Positions 35,316-48,170 of a stretch of DNA of 64,000 nucleotides are shown in pieces. The notes beneath the pieces are model-generated. The model saw only the letters and a list, made by a program, of their open reading frames with translations, was not told the DNA's origin and did not search any database. The translations under genes and the position numbers were made by a program. The stretch is from Pseudophaeobacter sp. EL27 (GTDB taxonomy: Bacteria; Pseudomonadota; Alphaproteobacteria; Rhodobacterales; Rhodobacteraceae): the NCBI RefSeq assembly GCF_900313025.1, contig NZ_OMPQ01000009.1, positions 202,072 through 266,071 on the forward strand, given 5' to 3'. Within the stretch, counting starts at the first letter, position 1; each line of letters starts with the position of its first letter.

Positions 35316-36101
35316 ATGAGCCAAATTCATCCCAGTGCCGTGATTGAAGAGGGCGCCAGGATTGGTGAGGGATGCGAGATTGGTCCCTTTTGCCATATCG
35401 GTCCCGAAGTGGTTCTGGGAGAGCGTGTGACCTTGAAGTCCCATGTGGTTGTCACCGGCGATTGCCAAATCGGCGATGACACCGTTGTCTTCTCTTTTGC
35501 AGTGCTGGGTGAAATTCCACAGGACCTGAAGTTCCAGGGCGAGAAAAGCCGCACAGTGATTGGCAAACGCAACCGCATTCGCGAACATGTCACGGTCAAT
35601 GCCGGCACCGAGGGCGGTGGCGGTGTGACCCGTATTGGCGATGATGGGTTGTTTATGGCCGGCTGCCATATTGCCCATGATGCCATTGTTGGCGATCGGG
35701 TGATTGTGGTGAATTCTGCGGCTGTTGCCGGTCACTGTGTGCTCGAAGATGACGTAATCATCGGCGGCCTCTCTGGCATCCATCAATGGGTCCGTATTGG
35801 CCGTGGCGCCATTATTGGCGCTGTGACCATGGTGACCAATGATGTGATCCCCTATGGGTTGGTGCAGGCGCCTCGCGGTGGTCTGGACGGTCTCAATCTT
35901 GTTGGCCTCAAACGCCGGGGTGTTACCCGCTCTGATATCACGGCCCTGCGGGCGGCGTTTCAGATGTTGGCGCAGGGGGAAGGCACGTTCCAGGAACGCG
36001 CCCGACGTCTGGGGGATGAGACCGAAAGCTCCTATGTCGAAGAAATTGTTGCCTTTATCACGGGTGAGACGGATCGCTCTTTCCTGACACCCGGAGGATA
36101 A
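35316..36101 (+). CDS. lpxA: UDP-N-acetylglucosamine acyltransferase
   Basis: 261 residues from the ATG (a TTG three codons earlier overlaps the fabZ stop). Hexapeptide repeats (IGEGCEIGPFCHIGPEVVLG and so on) form the left-handed beta-helix, with the catalytic His in the GCHIAHDAIVG region and the C-terminal helical part from about 190. It performs the first step of lipid A synthesis. Confidence 0.97.
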   Translation: MSQIHPSAVIEEGARIGEGCEIGPFCHIGPEVVLGERVTLKSHVVVTGDCQIGDDTVVFSFAVLGEIPQDLKFQGEKSRTVIGKRNRIREHVTVNAGTEGGGGVTRIGDDGLFMAGCHIAHDAIVGDRVIVVNSAAVAGHCVLEDDVIIGGLSGIHQWVRIGRGAIIGAVTMVTNDVIPYGLVQAPRGGLDGLNLVGLKRRGVTRSDITALRAAFQMLAQGEGTFQERARRLGDETESSYVEEIVAFITGETDRSFLTPGG

Positions 36102-36106
36102 CCCCC

Positions 36107-36895
36107 ATGCTTGCTGTGATTGCCGGAACCGGGCTGTTGCCCAAAGAAGTGTCCGATCACCAGGTCAAACGGCCTTTGATTTGCGCCATGGAAGGCTCGG
36201 AACCGGACTGTGTCGATGCCGAGATCTCGTTTCGCATCGAACATCTGGGGAGTTTTTTGGCGCGGTTGCAAGCGGCTGGCGTCACCGAGGTCTGTCTGGC
36301 TGGAGCGGTAAGCCGCCCACCAATTGATCCTACGGCCATTGATGCCGCCACCATGCCCATGGTGCCGGTCATCCAGGCCGCTTTGGGGGCCGGGGATGAT
36401 GGCGCATTGCGTGCCGTCATGGGTCTTATCGAGCAGGCGGGGTTTACCCTACGGGCGGCGCATGAGGTCGCACCGGAGTTGTTGATGGAAGAGGGCATTG
36501 CCAGCCAGGTGCAGCCGGGGGCCTTGGACCGCGCCGATGCAGACCGTGGCGCCGAGGTGGTAGCGGCCATGTCAGCGGCGGATATCGGTCAGTGCTGTGC
36601 CATTCGTGCCCGTCAGGCCATTGCGGTCGAAAATGTATTTGGCACCAACTGGATGCTGCAAAGCCTCAGCCAGCGCCCTGATGGGCAGGGCGGGATCCTG
36701 TTCAAGGCCCCCAAACCAGGCCAGGATCGCCGGGCCGATCTGCCTGCAATTGGGCCGCTGACGGTAGAGCTGGCCGCCAAGGCCGGATTGTCTGGCATCG
36801 TCCTGGAGGCTGGAGGCGTTATCGTGCTGGAACAGGAAGAGGTCATTGCAGCCTGTAATCGCCTGGGCCTGTTCCTCTGGCTGCGTGCCGCGTGA
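36107..36895 (+). CDS. lpxI: UDP-2,3-diacylglucosamine pyrophosphatase LpxI
   Basis: 262 residues of the LpxI (DUF1009) family, which replaces LpxH in alphaproteobacteria. The N-terminal start LAVIAGTGLLPKEV, the GAVSRPPIDP turn and the C-terminal GRRADLPAIGPLTVE-like stretch are characteristic. It gives 2,3-diacylglucosamine 1-phosphate, the substrate of LpxB encoded next with a 4-base overlap. Confidence 0.95.
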   Translation: MLAVIAGTGLLPKEVSDHQVKRPLICAMEGSEPDCVDAEISFRIEHLGSFLARLQAAGVTEVCLAGAVSRPPIDPTAIDAATMPMVPVIQAALGAGDDGALRAVMGLIEQAGFTLRAAHEVAPELLMEEGIASQVQPGALDRADADRGAEVVAAMSAADIGQCCAIRARQAIAVENVFGTNWMLQSLSQRPDGQGGILFKAPKPGQDRRADLPAIGPLTVELAAKAGLSGIVLEAGGVIVLEQEEVIAACNRLGLFLWLRAA

Positions 36896-38049
36896 GCCTC
36901 AGGGTCTTTATCCTGGCGGGGGAACCCTCGGGGGACAGGCTTGGTGGGGCCTTGATGGCGGGGCTCAGGGCTCTGCATTCAGACGTCAGTTTTGAGGGGG
37001 TTGGCGGTGACCTGATGGCGGCGCAGGGGCTGCACTCCCGCTTTCCCATGGAGGAGCTGTCGGTCATGGGGCTGGCGGAAGTGCTACCCAAATACCGTCA
37101 CCTGAAACGCCGTATCCGTGAGACAGCAGAGGCGGTGATTGCCCAGAAGCCTGATGTTTTGATCACCATCGACAGTCCGGATTTTTCCCTGCGGGTGGCC
37201 GCCCTCGTCAAAGCGGGCAGCGATATCCGAACCGTACATTATGTAGCTCCCTCGGTCTGGGCCTGGCGTCCCAAACGGGCGGTGAAGATGGCCAAGAGCA
37301 TTGATCAGGTGCTGGCTCTGCTGCCCTTTGAGCCGCCTTTGATGCAGGCGGCAGGGATGGAATGCGACTTTGTCGGCCATCCGGTGGTGGCAGAGCCGCT
37401 GGCCACAGAGACTGAAATCAGGGCGTTTCGCAACCAGTTTGATCTGGGCGAAACGCCCTTGGTTCTGGCTTTGCCGGGATCCAGGCGCTCCGAAGTCACG
37501 CGGCTTGGACCTGTTTTTGGTGAGGCGTTGCAAGCCTTTGCCCATTTCCATCCCCAATATCGAGTGGTTGTACCCTGTGCCGCACCAGTGGCGGATCTGG
37601 TGCGGTCGCAGGCTGAGGACTGGCCCGAGGACACACTGTTTTTGGATCCCAATGCCCATAGTGCCGAGGCCTATGCTGCCATCAAACGCGCGGCCTTTGC
37701 CGCACCAGATCTGGCGCTGGCGGCTTCGGGGACCGTATCGCTGGAGCTGGCTGCCAATGCTACGCCGATGGTCATTGCCTATCGGTTCCAGTGGCTCACC
37801 TGGCAGGTGATGAAGCGCATGGCGCTGGTGGATACGGTGACGCTGGTCAATCTGGTGAGCGAGACCCGCGTGGTGCCGGAATGCCTTGGGCCGGATTGCA
37901 CCTCAGAGAACATTGCCGCCCAATTGGATGAACTGGCGAAAGCACCTGAACTGCAAAAGGCGGCGATGGCGGTCACCATGCAGCGGCTGGGGCAGGGCGG
38001 AGAAGAGCCGGGTCTGCGGGCGGCCAGGGCGGTGTTGAACCGCCTCTAG
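36892..38049 (+). CDS. lpxB: Lipid-A-disaccharide synthase
   Basis: 385 residues starting at a GTG that overlaps the lpxI stop. It is a GT19 glycosyltransferase with FILAGEPSGDRLGGALM, GVGGDLMAAQG, YVAPSVWAWRPKRAVKMA, ALLPFEPP and ALPGSRRSEV. It joins the two glucosamine units of lipid A. It closes the run that began at bamA. No clear terminator lies between it and the convergent mnmA gene. Confidence 0.97.
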   Translation: MSLRVFILAGEPSGDRLGGALMAGLRALHSDVSFEGVGGDLMAAQGLHSRFPMEELSVMGLAEVLPKYRHLKRRIRETAEAVIAQKPDVLITIDSPDFSLRVAALVKAGSDIRTVHYVAPSVWAWRPKRAVKMAKSIDQVLALLPFEPPLMQAAGMECDFVGHPVVAEPLATETEIRAFRNQFDLGETPLVLALPGSRRSEVTRLGPVFGEALQAFAHFHPQYRVVVPCAAPVADLVRSQAEDWPEDTLFLDPNAHSAEAYAAIKRAAFAAPDLALAASGTVSLELAANATPMVIAYRFQWLTWQVMKRMALVDTVTLVNLVSETRVVPECLGPDCTSENIAAQLDELAKAPELQKAAMAVTMQRLGQGGEEPGLRAARAVLNRL

Positions 38050-38077
38050 CCATTGTTCTTTGGCATCCTGAGAGCGC

Positions 38078-39223
38078 TTAGTAGCCGCGCCAGATCCAGC
38101 CACCGCCAAAGATGCGGCTGCTGCAGGAATCGTAGAACACACAGGCTTGTCCCGGCGAAACCCCTTCTTCCGGTGTCAACAGTTCCACTTCGGCAGATGT
38201 CGCGCTGAGCGGGCGAATGATGGCTTCACGAGGCGGGCGGGTCGAGCGCACCTTGACCATGACATTCCACTCATCGCGGCTCTCAAAGGGTTCATCCCCC
38301 AGCCAATTGATTTCGCGCACCGGAATGGTTCGGGTCGCCAGCAGCTCCTTAGGGCCAACAATCACCTGCTTTTTGTCGACATCCAGCCGCACCACATAGA
38401 GCGGCTCTGTCAGACCGCCGATGCCCAGTCCGCGGCGCTGGCCGATGGTATAATGGATGACGCCAGTATGGGTTCCAAGCACGCGGCCATCCGCATGCAG
38501 GATTTCGCCAGGCTCAGCCGCGCCTGGACGCAATTTCTCGATAACGGAGGTATAGTTTCCATCCGGGACAAAACAAATATCCTGACTGTCGGGTTTATCC
38601 GCCACCGCCAGGCCATATTGCGCCGCCATCTCGCGGGTTGCGTCTTTGGACGGCAAATGACCCAGAGGGAATCGCAGATAGTCCAGCTGCTCCGGCGTGG
38701 TGGAGAACAGGAAATAGCTCTGGTCACGATTCGCGTCTTCAGCGCTGTGCAGCTCGGCACCACTCTCGCCCATTTTGCGCTGGATATAGTGGCCAGTGGC
38801 CATGCAATCGGCCTCCAGATCACGGGCGGTTTCCAACAGATCCTTGAATTTCACCCGCTCATTGCAGCGAATACAGGGCACAGGCGTCGCCCCCGCCAGA
38901 TAGCTGTCGGCAAATTCATCAATTACCGCATCTTTGAAGATGTTTTCATAATCAAGCACATAGTGCGGGAAGCCGCGTTCCTCGGCAACCCGGCGGGCAT
39001 CGTGGATATCAATGCCGGCGCAGCAGGCGCCCTTTTTGGCCAGCGCCGCACCATGGTCATAGAGCTGTAGGGTCACACCGATCACGTCATATCCCTGATC
39101 CGCCAAATAGGCGGCGACAACCGAACTGTCGACACCTCCGGACATGGCCACCACCACGCGGGTTTCAGAGGGCGGTTTGGCAAAGCCAAGGGAGTTCAGC
39201 GGGGTGTCGGTATCCAGTGCCAT
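38078..39223 (-). CDS. mnmA: tRNA-specific 2-thiouridylase
   Basis: 381 residues. The PP-loop [26 protein letters not shown] is at about 22-47, [14 protein letters not shown] carries the first catalytic cysteine and CFVPDGNY the second; [12 protein letters not shown] and the C-terminal beta-barrel follow. It thiolates U34 of tRNA-Lys/Glu/Gln. It lies on the strand opposite to its neighbours and is divergent from sciP. Confidence 0.96.
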   Translation of the reverse strand: MALDTDTPLNSLGFAKPPSETRVVVAMSGGVDSSVVAAYLADQGYDVIGVTLQLYDHGAALAKKGACCAGIDIHDARRVAEERGFPHYVLDYENIFKDAVIDEFADSYLAGATPVPCIRCNERVKFKDLLETARDLEADCMATGHYIQRKMGESGAELHSAEDANRDQSYFLFSTTPEQLDYLRFPLGHLPSKDATREMAAQYGLAVADKPDSQDICFVPDGNYTSVIEKLRPGAAEPGEILHADGRVLGTHTGVIHYTIGQRRGLGIGGLTEPLYVVRLDVDKKQVIVGPKELLATRTIPVREINWLGDEPFESRDEWNVMVKVRSTRPPREAIIRPLSATSAEVELLTPEEGVSPGQACVFYDSCSSRIFGGGWIWRGY

Positions 39224-39372
39224 CAGGCAAATCCTTAGATCAAGGGGGCAAGCATCGCAGAATATATGAAAATCCTACAGACTCTCAAGGGGTCAGGTTC
39301 ATGGCTCCTTAAGTAGACTGCGCAAAAACTGTTGCTGACCAGTTTTTTGATGCATTGAATAAGGGAAAAACC

Positions 39373-39651
39373 ATGTTCCTGAAGAAAGTTGAGGGTCCGC
39401 GAGCCGTGACACTGCCAGATGGCACGACGATGACGCGCGCGGATTTGCCACCAGAAGATACCAGACGATGGGTCGCCTCGCGCAAGGCCGCTGTGGTGCG
39501 CGGCGTGCTCTATGGTTTGCTGCCCCAAACCGAAGCCCTGCGCCGATATGGGCTGAGCGAAGAGGAGTTTCGCAGCTGGATTGCCGCCGTCGCCGACCAT
39601 GGTGAAGAGGCCCTAAAGACCACCCGACTAAAAGAGTATCGTAAACACTGA
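39373..39651 (+). CDS. sciP: SciP-like CtrA inhibitor (DUF1153)
   Basis: 92 residues from the ATG with AAGGGA 6 bases upstream; a TTG six codons earlier is weaker. The DUF1153 pattern is clear: LPDGTTMTRADLPPEDTRRWVASRKAAVV, then a helix-turn-helix (TEALRRYGLSEEEFRSWI) and the TTRLKEYR end. In Caulobacter SciP binds CtrA and blocks its transcriptional activation. It sits 124 bases before ctrA on the same strand, so the regulator and its target are neighbours. Confidence 0.88.
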   Translation: MFLKKVEGPRAVTLPDGTTMTRADLPPEDTRRWVASRKAAVVRGVLYGLLPQTEALRRYGLSEEEFRSWIAAVADHGEEALKTTRLKEYRKH

Positions 39652-39689
39652 TGTGATTTTGAAGTGAAGACTTGAGTCAAAGTTGATAA

Positions 39690-39737
39690 TTAACGATTAT
39701 GGTAACGGGCCATTAACCTTTTTCGATCAGGGTTAAC
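39690..39737. promoter_or_regulatory. TTAAC half-sites in the ctrA promoter region
   Basis: TTAAC occurs at 39690, 39713 and 39733; the last two form the inverted pair TTAACC-N12-GGTTAA. None has the exact TTAA-N7-TTAA spacing, but the cluster 40-90 bases before the ctrA ATG suggests autoregulation. Confidence 0.35.
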
Positions 39738-39775
39738 GCAACCTAAGGGAAACAGTTACAGGCGGAGACTTTCAC

Positions 39776-40495
39776 ATGCGCATTCTTCTGGTCGAAGACG
39801 ATCCAACAACAGCAAAAAGCATCGAGTTGATGCTGACCCATGCCAACCTTAACGTCTACTCGACGGACCTCGGTGAGGAAGGGATCGATCTGGCAAAGCT
39901 GTATGACTATGACCTGATCCTTTTGGATCTTGGCCTGCCGGATATGAATGGTCATGAAGTGCTGCGTCAGCTGCGTATGGCTCGTATCGAGACACCGATC
40001 CTTATCCTCTCTGGCGCGGATGATACTGATAATAAGATCAAAGGCTTCGGCTTTGGCGCAGATGATTACCTCACCAAACCTTTCCACCGCGAAGAGCTGG
40101 TGGCCCGGATCCATGCGATCATCCGCCGCTCCAAAGGTCACTCCCAGTCCATCATCAAAACCGGCAAGATTGCGGTTAACCTGGATGCCAAAACCGTTGA
40201 GGTCGACAGCAAGGCTGTTCACCTCACAGGTAAAGAGTACCAGATGCTGGAACTCTTGAGCCTGCGTAAGGGGACCACCCTGACCAAGGAGATGTTCCTT
40301 AACCATCTTTATGGCGGCATGGACGAACCCGAACTAAAAATCATTGACGTTTTCATCTGCAAGCTGCGCAAAAAGCTCAGCACCGCGACAGGTGGCGACA
40401 ATTATATCGAAACTGTTTGGGGCCGGGGCTATGTTCTGCGGGACCCGCAGGATGATCAGATGTCCGGTGGTCACCGCATGGCCGTAGGGGCCTGA
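39776..40495 (+). CDS. ctrA: Cell-cycle response regulator CtrA
   Basis: 239 residues. An OmpR-type receiver ([20 protein letters not shown]; phospho-acceptor Asp in [11 protein letters not shown] near residue 51; [11 protein letters not shown]) is followed by a winged-helix DNA-binding domain ([32 protein letters not shown], then [12 protein letters not shown] and [15 protein letters not shown]). Sequence is very close to Caulobacter CtrA. In Roseobacter-type cells CtrA is usually non-essential and controls motility and gene transfer agents. GCGGAG precedes the ATG; sciP lies upstream. Confidence 0.97.
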   Translation: MRILLVEDDPTTAKSIELMLTHANLNVYSTDLGEEGIDLAKLYDYDLILLDLGLPDMNGHEVLRQLRMARIETPILILSGADDTDNKIKGFGFGADDYLTKPFHREELVARIHAIIRRSKGHSQSIIKTGKIAVNLDAKTVEVDSKAVHLTGKEYQMLELLSLRKGTTLTKEMFLNHLYGGMDEPELKIIDVFICKLRKKLSTATGGDNYIETVWGRGYVLRDPQDDQMSGGHRMAVGA

Positions 40496-40629
40496 GGCGA
40501 CAATCTCTGATCGCGGCGGTTTGAGCCCGGAATAGGCATGCAGGCGAACCCCAGATGGGCTAGCCCGGCCTGATGAATGTCTGGATAATGACATTCAGGT
40601 TAACGCAGGCTGTTATCCTGCACTGAAAG

Positions 40630-40652
40630 AACCCGCCTCGGCGGGTTTTTTG
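40630..40652 (+). terminator. Intrinsic terminator between ctrA and ligA
   Basis: ACCCG-CCTCGG-CGGGT with further CC/GG pairing and a T-run TTTTTT. Its position 135 bases after ctrA indicates it ends the ctrA transcript. Confidence 0.85.
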
Positions 40653-40736
40653 CTGTTTTGGCCTTGGCGCGTCCCGCTCAACCGTTTCTTGCGCTGCGAT
40701 CACTGGACCTGAGGCGATGCGCGTTTTATCACCTAG

Positions 40737-45109
<4,373 letters not shown>

Positions 45110-45159
45110 GGGGAGTTCTCAACCCGTTACGTCTGCGTGTTTTGAAAAAGTTCGCAAAT

Positions 45160-45174
45160 GTTCTCAAAAAGTTC
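45160..45174. promoter_or_regulatory. SOS-type box (GTTC-N7-GTTC)
   Basis: GTTC-TCAAAAA-GTTC matches the alphaproteobacterial LexA consensus exactly. A further GTTC lies 6 bases upstream at 45150 and a GAAC about 20 bases downstream. It sits about 105 bases before the ATG of a 40-residue membrane peptide. Confidence 0.6.
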
Positions 45175-45279
45175 TTTACAGGGCGGGTGTAAAATGAGAA
45201 CAAAGAGGCAACAAGAGGCCGGCGAAGAACGGCAAGGTTAGCCCCTGAACCCCGACAGCGAGTAGTGGAGACAATTCTG

Positions 45280-45402
45280 ATGATGACCCAGTTGAAGACA
45301 ACCCTGCACAATGCCCAATCCACCCTGTTGCAGGATGCTCTTGGCGCTGCTGCCTTGATCGTGATGCTTGTTGTTGCCCTTCATCTGCCGGGCTTTTTGT
45401 GA
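45280..45402 (+). CDS. Small single-pass membrane peptide, 40 residues, putative SOS-regulated
   Basis: The frame starts with two ATGs; GGAG lies 9 bases before the first. The peptide has a polar, slightly amphipathic N-terminus (TQLKTTLHNAQSTLLQ, about 3-18) and one hydrophobic helix (ALGAAALIVMLVVALHLPGFL) to the C-terminus. Size and layout resemble SidA, the 29-residue SOS-induced division inhibitor of Caulobacter, but the sequences are not obviously related. A GTTC-N7-GTTC box upstream suggests LexA control, so a damage-response role is a reasonable inference, not shown. Confidence 0.55.
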   Translation: MMTQLKTTLHNAQSTLLQDALGAAALIVMLVVALHLPGFL

Positions 45403-45595
45403 TCGCACTCTTGTGATTGCCAGCCTGCTTTTTTCTGCCCTCTGAATACCTATTTCTAGTTTCTGCCTGTCGTCTTTATGTCAGATGCGTTGACATCCAT
45501 CCCGGTGTCATTGGATCCCCGCCTGAACTTATCCACCCGATTGCGCCTAACAATCGGGACAGGCATCTGAACCCCGCATAAAGACGCATTTCCTG

Positions 45596-45632
45596 CCGCC
45601 ACCATCTGCCCGGATGTGTGGCGGTTTTTTTT
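45596..45632 (+). terminator. Intrinsic terminator before the chemotaxis gene
   Basis: CCGCCAC-N15-GTGGCGG followed by eight T. It would stop plus-strand transcripts from the small peptide gene before they run into the convergent chemoreceptor gene. The 45403-45595 stretch has nothing else I can name. Confidence 0.8.
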
Positions 45633-45657
45633 CGCTTTTTGTGGTTGCAAGGTTTGA

Positions 45658-47112
45658 CTAGGATTTGAATCCCATGCGGATGCCACCCCAATGACGGGCA
45701 CCGACAAAAACGGGCACAGAGAGATCCTTCATCATCACAAAGTTGCCGCCTCCCATGTCCCGGCGATAAACCTGCATCAAAAAGGCCTCCGAATTGCGAC
45801 CTGCCTTTAGGCCAACGCGGTCATCAAAAATCCGTCGGTTTCGGCAGTTTGCGGTGTTCCAGTCGGGATCTGCGCCCTGAGGGTGAGAGAATTTCTTATT
45901 GTGCGTTGGCAGATAGCCATTGATGTCAATCGCCGCACAAAACACCACCCGCGGATCAAAATCCAGCGCCGCTTCCAGCAAAGGTGGCAGTGCGGCATCC
46001 GTGAGTTTCAAAAATCCGGTGGTGTATTGTTCTGGATTGGTTCCGGGGATGAGCCGATAGTTTTTGTCAAACAGCGCATCGGTCGTGATCTTTCCGGCGT
46101 TTAAGGCCCCTTCAAAGATGGCCCCGACCTTTTTACTCAACTCGGTCACAAATGAAATGAACTTCTTGTCCGTGGATTGCCCGCCGAGGGCGACGGTGCC
46201 CTGCACCAGTTGTTCGGAGGAGGAAATCAGGTTTTCAACACGGAGATGAGTATCATGGATCCCGGTGGTGGTTCCCGCCACGGATTTCCCGATGCGGTTG
46301 ATATTTGGAGCAAAGCTGCTCACGGCGTTTTTGACTTCGGCGGCCTCGCTGAGGATCTGGGCTGTCTGGGCATTCACAGCCGTGGCTTTTTCTTCGATGC
46401 TTTGGAGCGAGTTGTCTGTCTCTCTGGCCTGCCCCAGGATCAACTCGGCGGAGCGCGAAATCTCAACTGTCTCATCGTGCAAAAGCGTGACCCAATTGGA
46501 CAGGTTTTCGATATTGTTGCCTATCTCACGCGCGGCTGTCTGGGTGCGTTTGGATAGATCATTGATTGCCTCTGCCACAACGGCAAACCCGCGCCCGGCG
46601 TCGCCCGCGCGGCTGGCCTCAATCTTGGCGTTGATGGCGAGGATGTTCACCTGTGCGGCGATATTGGTGATCATTTCGTTGTTTTTACGCACCGCATCCA
46701 CGGTCACCCCGATCTGGTCCGTGCGGTCTTCTAGGTCATTGACCCATTCGGCAACTTCCTGGCTGCGCCCACTGTTGTCGCGGACAAACTTCACCGAGGT
46801 CTGAACGGATTGCAGGGTTTCCTCGGTGGCGGTTGAGACCGTTTGAATGGTATCAAGCACCTGACCATTTGACGTCAAAACGCGATCTGCCTCACGGGTG
46901 AGGTCCTGAAGTGCAGAGATCTGGCCTTGTGATTGTTGATCCATCTGATCGAGAAAGCCGGCGATATCGACAATCTCATAACCAAGCTGTGAGGAGATCT
47001 GGGTCAGGTGATTGAGCTGCAGGTTACGTGCTTCGAGGTCTTGTGCAGTGTCGCACTCGGCAAGCATTGTCGCAGGATTTACCGCTACCATGTCATGGGT
47101 GTTTAGCTGCAT
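45658..47112 (-). CDS. Soluble methyl-accepting chemotaxis protein
   Basis: 484 residues without a transmembrane helix, so cytoplasmic. A coiled-coil signalling region (about 20-320) contains the highly conserved hairpin tip AINAKIEASRAGDAGRGFAVVAEAINDLSKRT, where CheA and CheW bind. The C-terminal about 140 residues (FCAAIDINGYLPTHNKKFS, NCRNRRIFDD, VFVGARHWGGIRMGF) form a cache-like sensor placed after, not before, the signalling part, a layout seen in alphaproteobacterial receptors. The ligand is unknown. A perfect hairpin covers its ribosome-binding region. Confidence 0.9.
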   Translation of the reverse strand: MQLNTHDMVAVNPATMLAECDTAQDLEARNLQLNHLTQISSQLGYEIVDIAGFLDQMDQQSQGQISALQDLTREADRVLTSNGQVLDTIQTVSTATEETLQSVQTSVKFVRDNSGRSQEVAEWVNDLEDRTDQIGVTVDAVRKNNEMITNIAAQVNILAINAKIEASRAGDAGRGFAVVAEAINDLSKRTQTAAREIGNNIENLSNWVTLLHDETVEISRSAELILGQARETDNSLQSIEEKATAVNAQTAQILSEAAEVKNAVSSFAPNINRIGKSVAGTTTGIHDTHLRVENLISSSEQLVQGTVALGGQSTDKKFISFVTELSKKVGAIFEGALNAGKITTDALFDKNYRLIPGTNPEQYTTGFLKLTDAALPPLLEAALDFDPRVVFCAAIDINGYLPTHNKKFSHPQGADPDWNTANCRNRRIFDDRVGLKAGRNSEAFLMQVYRRDMGGGNFVMMKDLSVPVFVGARHWGGIRMGFKS

Positions 47113-47117
47113 GTTCA

Positions 47118-47142
47118 GGTCCCGTTCTAAATCAACGGGACC
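47118..47142 (-). promoter_or_regulatory. Hairpin over the chemoreceptor ribosome-binding site
   Basis: GGTCCCGTT-N7-AACGGGACC is perfect over 9-base arms, and in mRNA sense its 3' arm (AACGGGACC) ends 5 bases before the start codon. The only purine-rich ribosome-binding candidate (CGGGAC) is in that arm, so the fold would hide it. It may equally be a DNA operator. Confidence 0.5.
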
Positions 47143-47170
47143 ACTCTATTTGATTAAAATAAAGGTGAGG

Positions 47171-47623
47171 TTAAGCGCAATTTTTCTGCAAAGCAGCCTT
47201 GAAGGCCTCCAGGCTGGCTTCAAGACAGAGCAGGATCGAGGCATGGCGGTTTCTAAATTCGCGTGCCGGAATAAGAACTTCCAAATCCGCGAAGGGGGAT
47301 TTGGGGGCAGGTTTGTCGTCCTTTAGCATGGCTTTCAGCTCATCTCGTGCGGTTTCCACCTCGGCAAGAGAGCGGCCAATGATGTTTTGTCCAACAACCG
47401 AGGCCGAGGCCTGTCCCAGAGCGCAGGCTTTGACGTCCTGGCCAAAGGCTGTGATGCATCCGTCCTGCACGTTGAGATCCACCGTGACGGTTGATCCACA
47501 CAGCGGCGCACGTTTTTTTGCACTGGCGTCGGGGTTTTCCAATCGGTCAAGAAATGGAATATCGGCAGCCAGGGCCAAAATGCGGGAAGAATAGAGCTTG
47601 ATGAGATCGGTTTCGCTGGACAT
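47171..47623 (-). CDS. SufU/IscU-like iron-sulphur scaffold protein
   Basis: 150 residues from MSSETDLIKLYSSRIL; a longer upstream start is less likely. The three scaffold cysteines are visible in APLCGSTV, KACALGQASAS and LLCLEASLEA, giving the U-type Fe-S assembly pattern. The SufU-type insert between the second and third cysteine is short. It is divergent from hisI, a pairing common in Rhodobacteraceae from memory. It would serve Fe-S cluster assembly or thiol/zinc exchange; no suf genes are next to it here. Confidence 0.8.
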   Translation of the reverse strand: MSSETDLIKLYSSRILALAADIPFLDRLENPDASAKKRAPLCGSTVTVDLNVQDGCITAFGQDVKACALGQASASVVGQNIIGRSLAEVETARDELKAMLKDDKPAPKSPFADLEVLIPAREFRNRHASILLCLEASLEAFKAALQKNCA

Positions 47624-47700
47624 CTGAGGCCTTGGGCTTTCCCTTGGGGTTTCTTCCCCATACATAGGCACGCAAATCCAAGATGCAAAAGGTTTTTACC

Positions 47701-48060
47701 ATGTCCTTTGATCCCAATAGCCTGAAATATGATGACGCCGGTCTGATCCCCTGTATTGCCCAAGATGAGGCGAGCGGTGAGGTTCTGATGATGGCCTGGA
47801 TGAACGCCGAAAGCGTTGCCAAAACCCTTGAGACGGGAAAAGTGACCTATTGGTCCCGGTCGCGCCAGGCCTTTTGGGTCAAGGGCGAGAGCTCGGGCCA
47901 TGTGCAAAGCCTGGTAGATCTGCGCCTGGATTGCGACCGCGATTGTCTATTGGCCCTGGTGCAGCAGGTTGGCCCTGCCTGTCACACCAACCGGCGCAGT
48001 TGTTTTTATACTGCGGTTCGCGACGGCGAGGAGCAGGAGCTGATGGCACCTATGGTTTAA
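47701..48060 (+). CDS. hisI: Phosphoribosyl-AMP cyclohydrolase
   Basis: 119 residues from the ATG with AAAAGG upstream (a start six codons earlier is possible). Motifs are LIPCIAQDEASGEVLMMAWMN, TYWSRSRQAFWVKGESSGH, DCDRDCLLALVQQVGPACHT and RRSCFY; the cysteines bind zinc. It opens the purine ring in the third step of histidine synthesis. It stands alone, without the HisE domain. Confidence 0.96.
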   Translation: MSFDPNSLKYDDAGLIPCIAQDEASGEVLMMAWMNAESVAKTLETGKVTYWSRSRQAFWVKGESSGHVQSLVDLRLDCDRDCLLALVQQVGPACHTNRRSCFYTAVRDGEEQELMAPMV

Positions 48061-48170
48061 GAGTAGACTGTATCAGGAAAGGGGGCGGCGCTAAGGCGCC
48101 GCTACCTCCGGCGGGAATATTTATGGAAAGATGAAGTCGGGCATTGGGCGCGCCGGGACAGGCCCGCTGG

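Noticed and set aside
38147-39070. 307-codon frame antisense to mnmA
   Set aside because: mnmA motifs are complete on the other strand.
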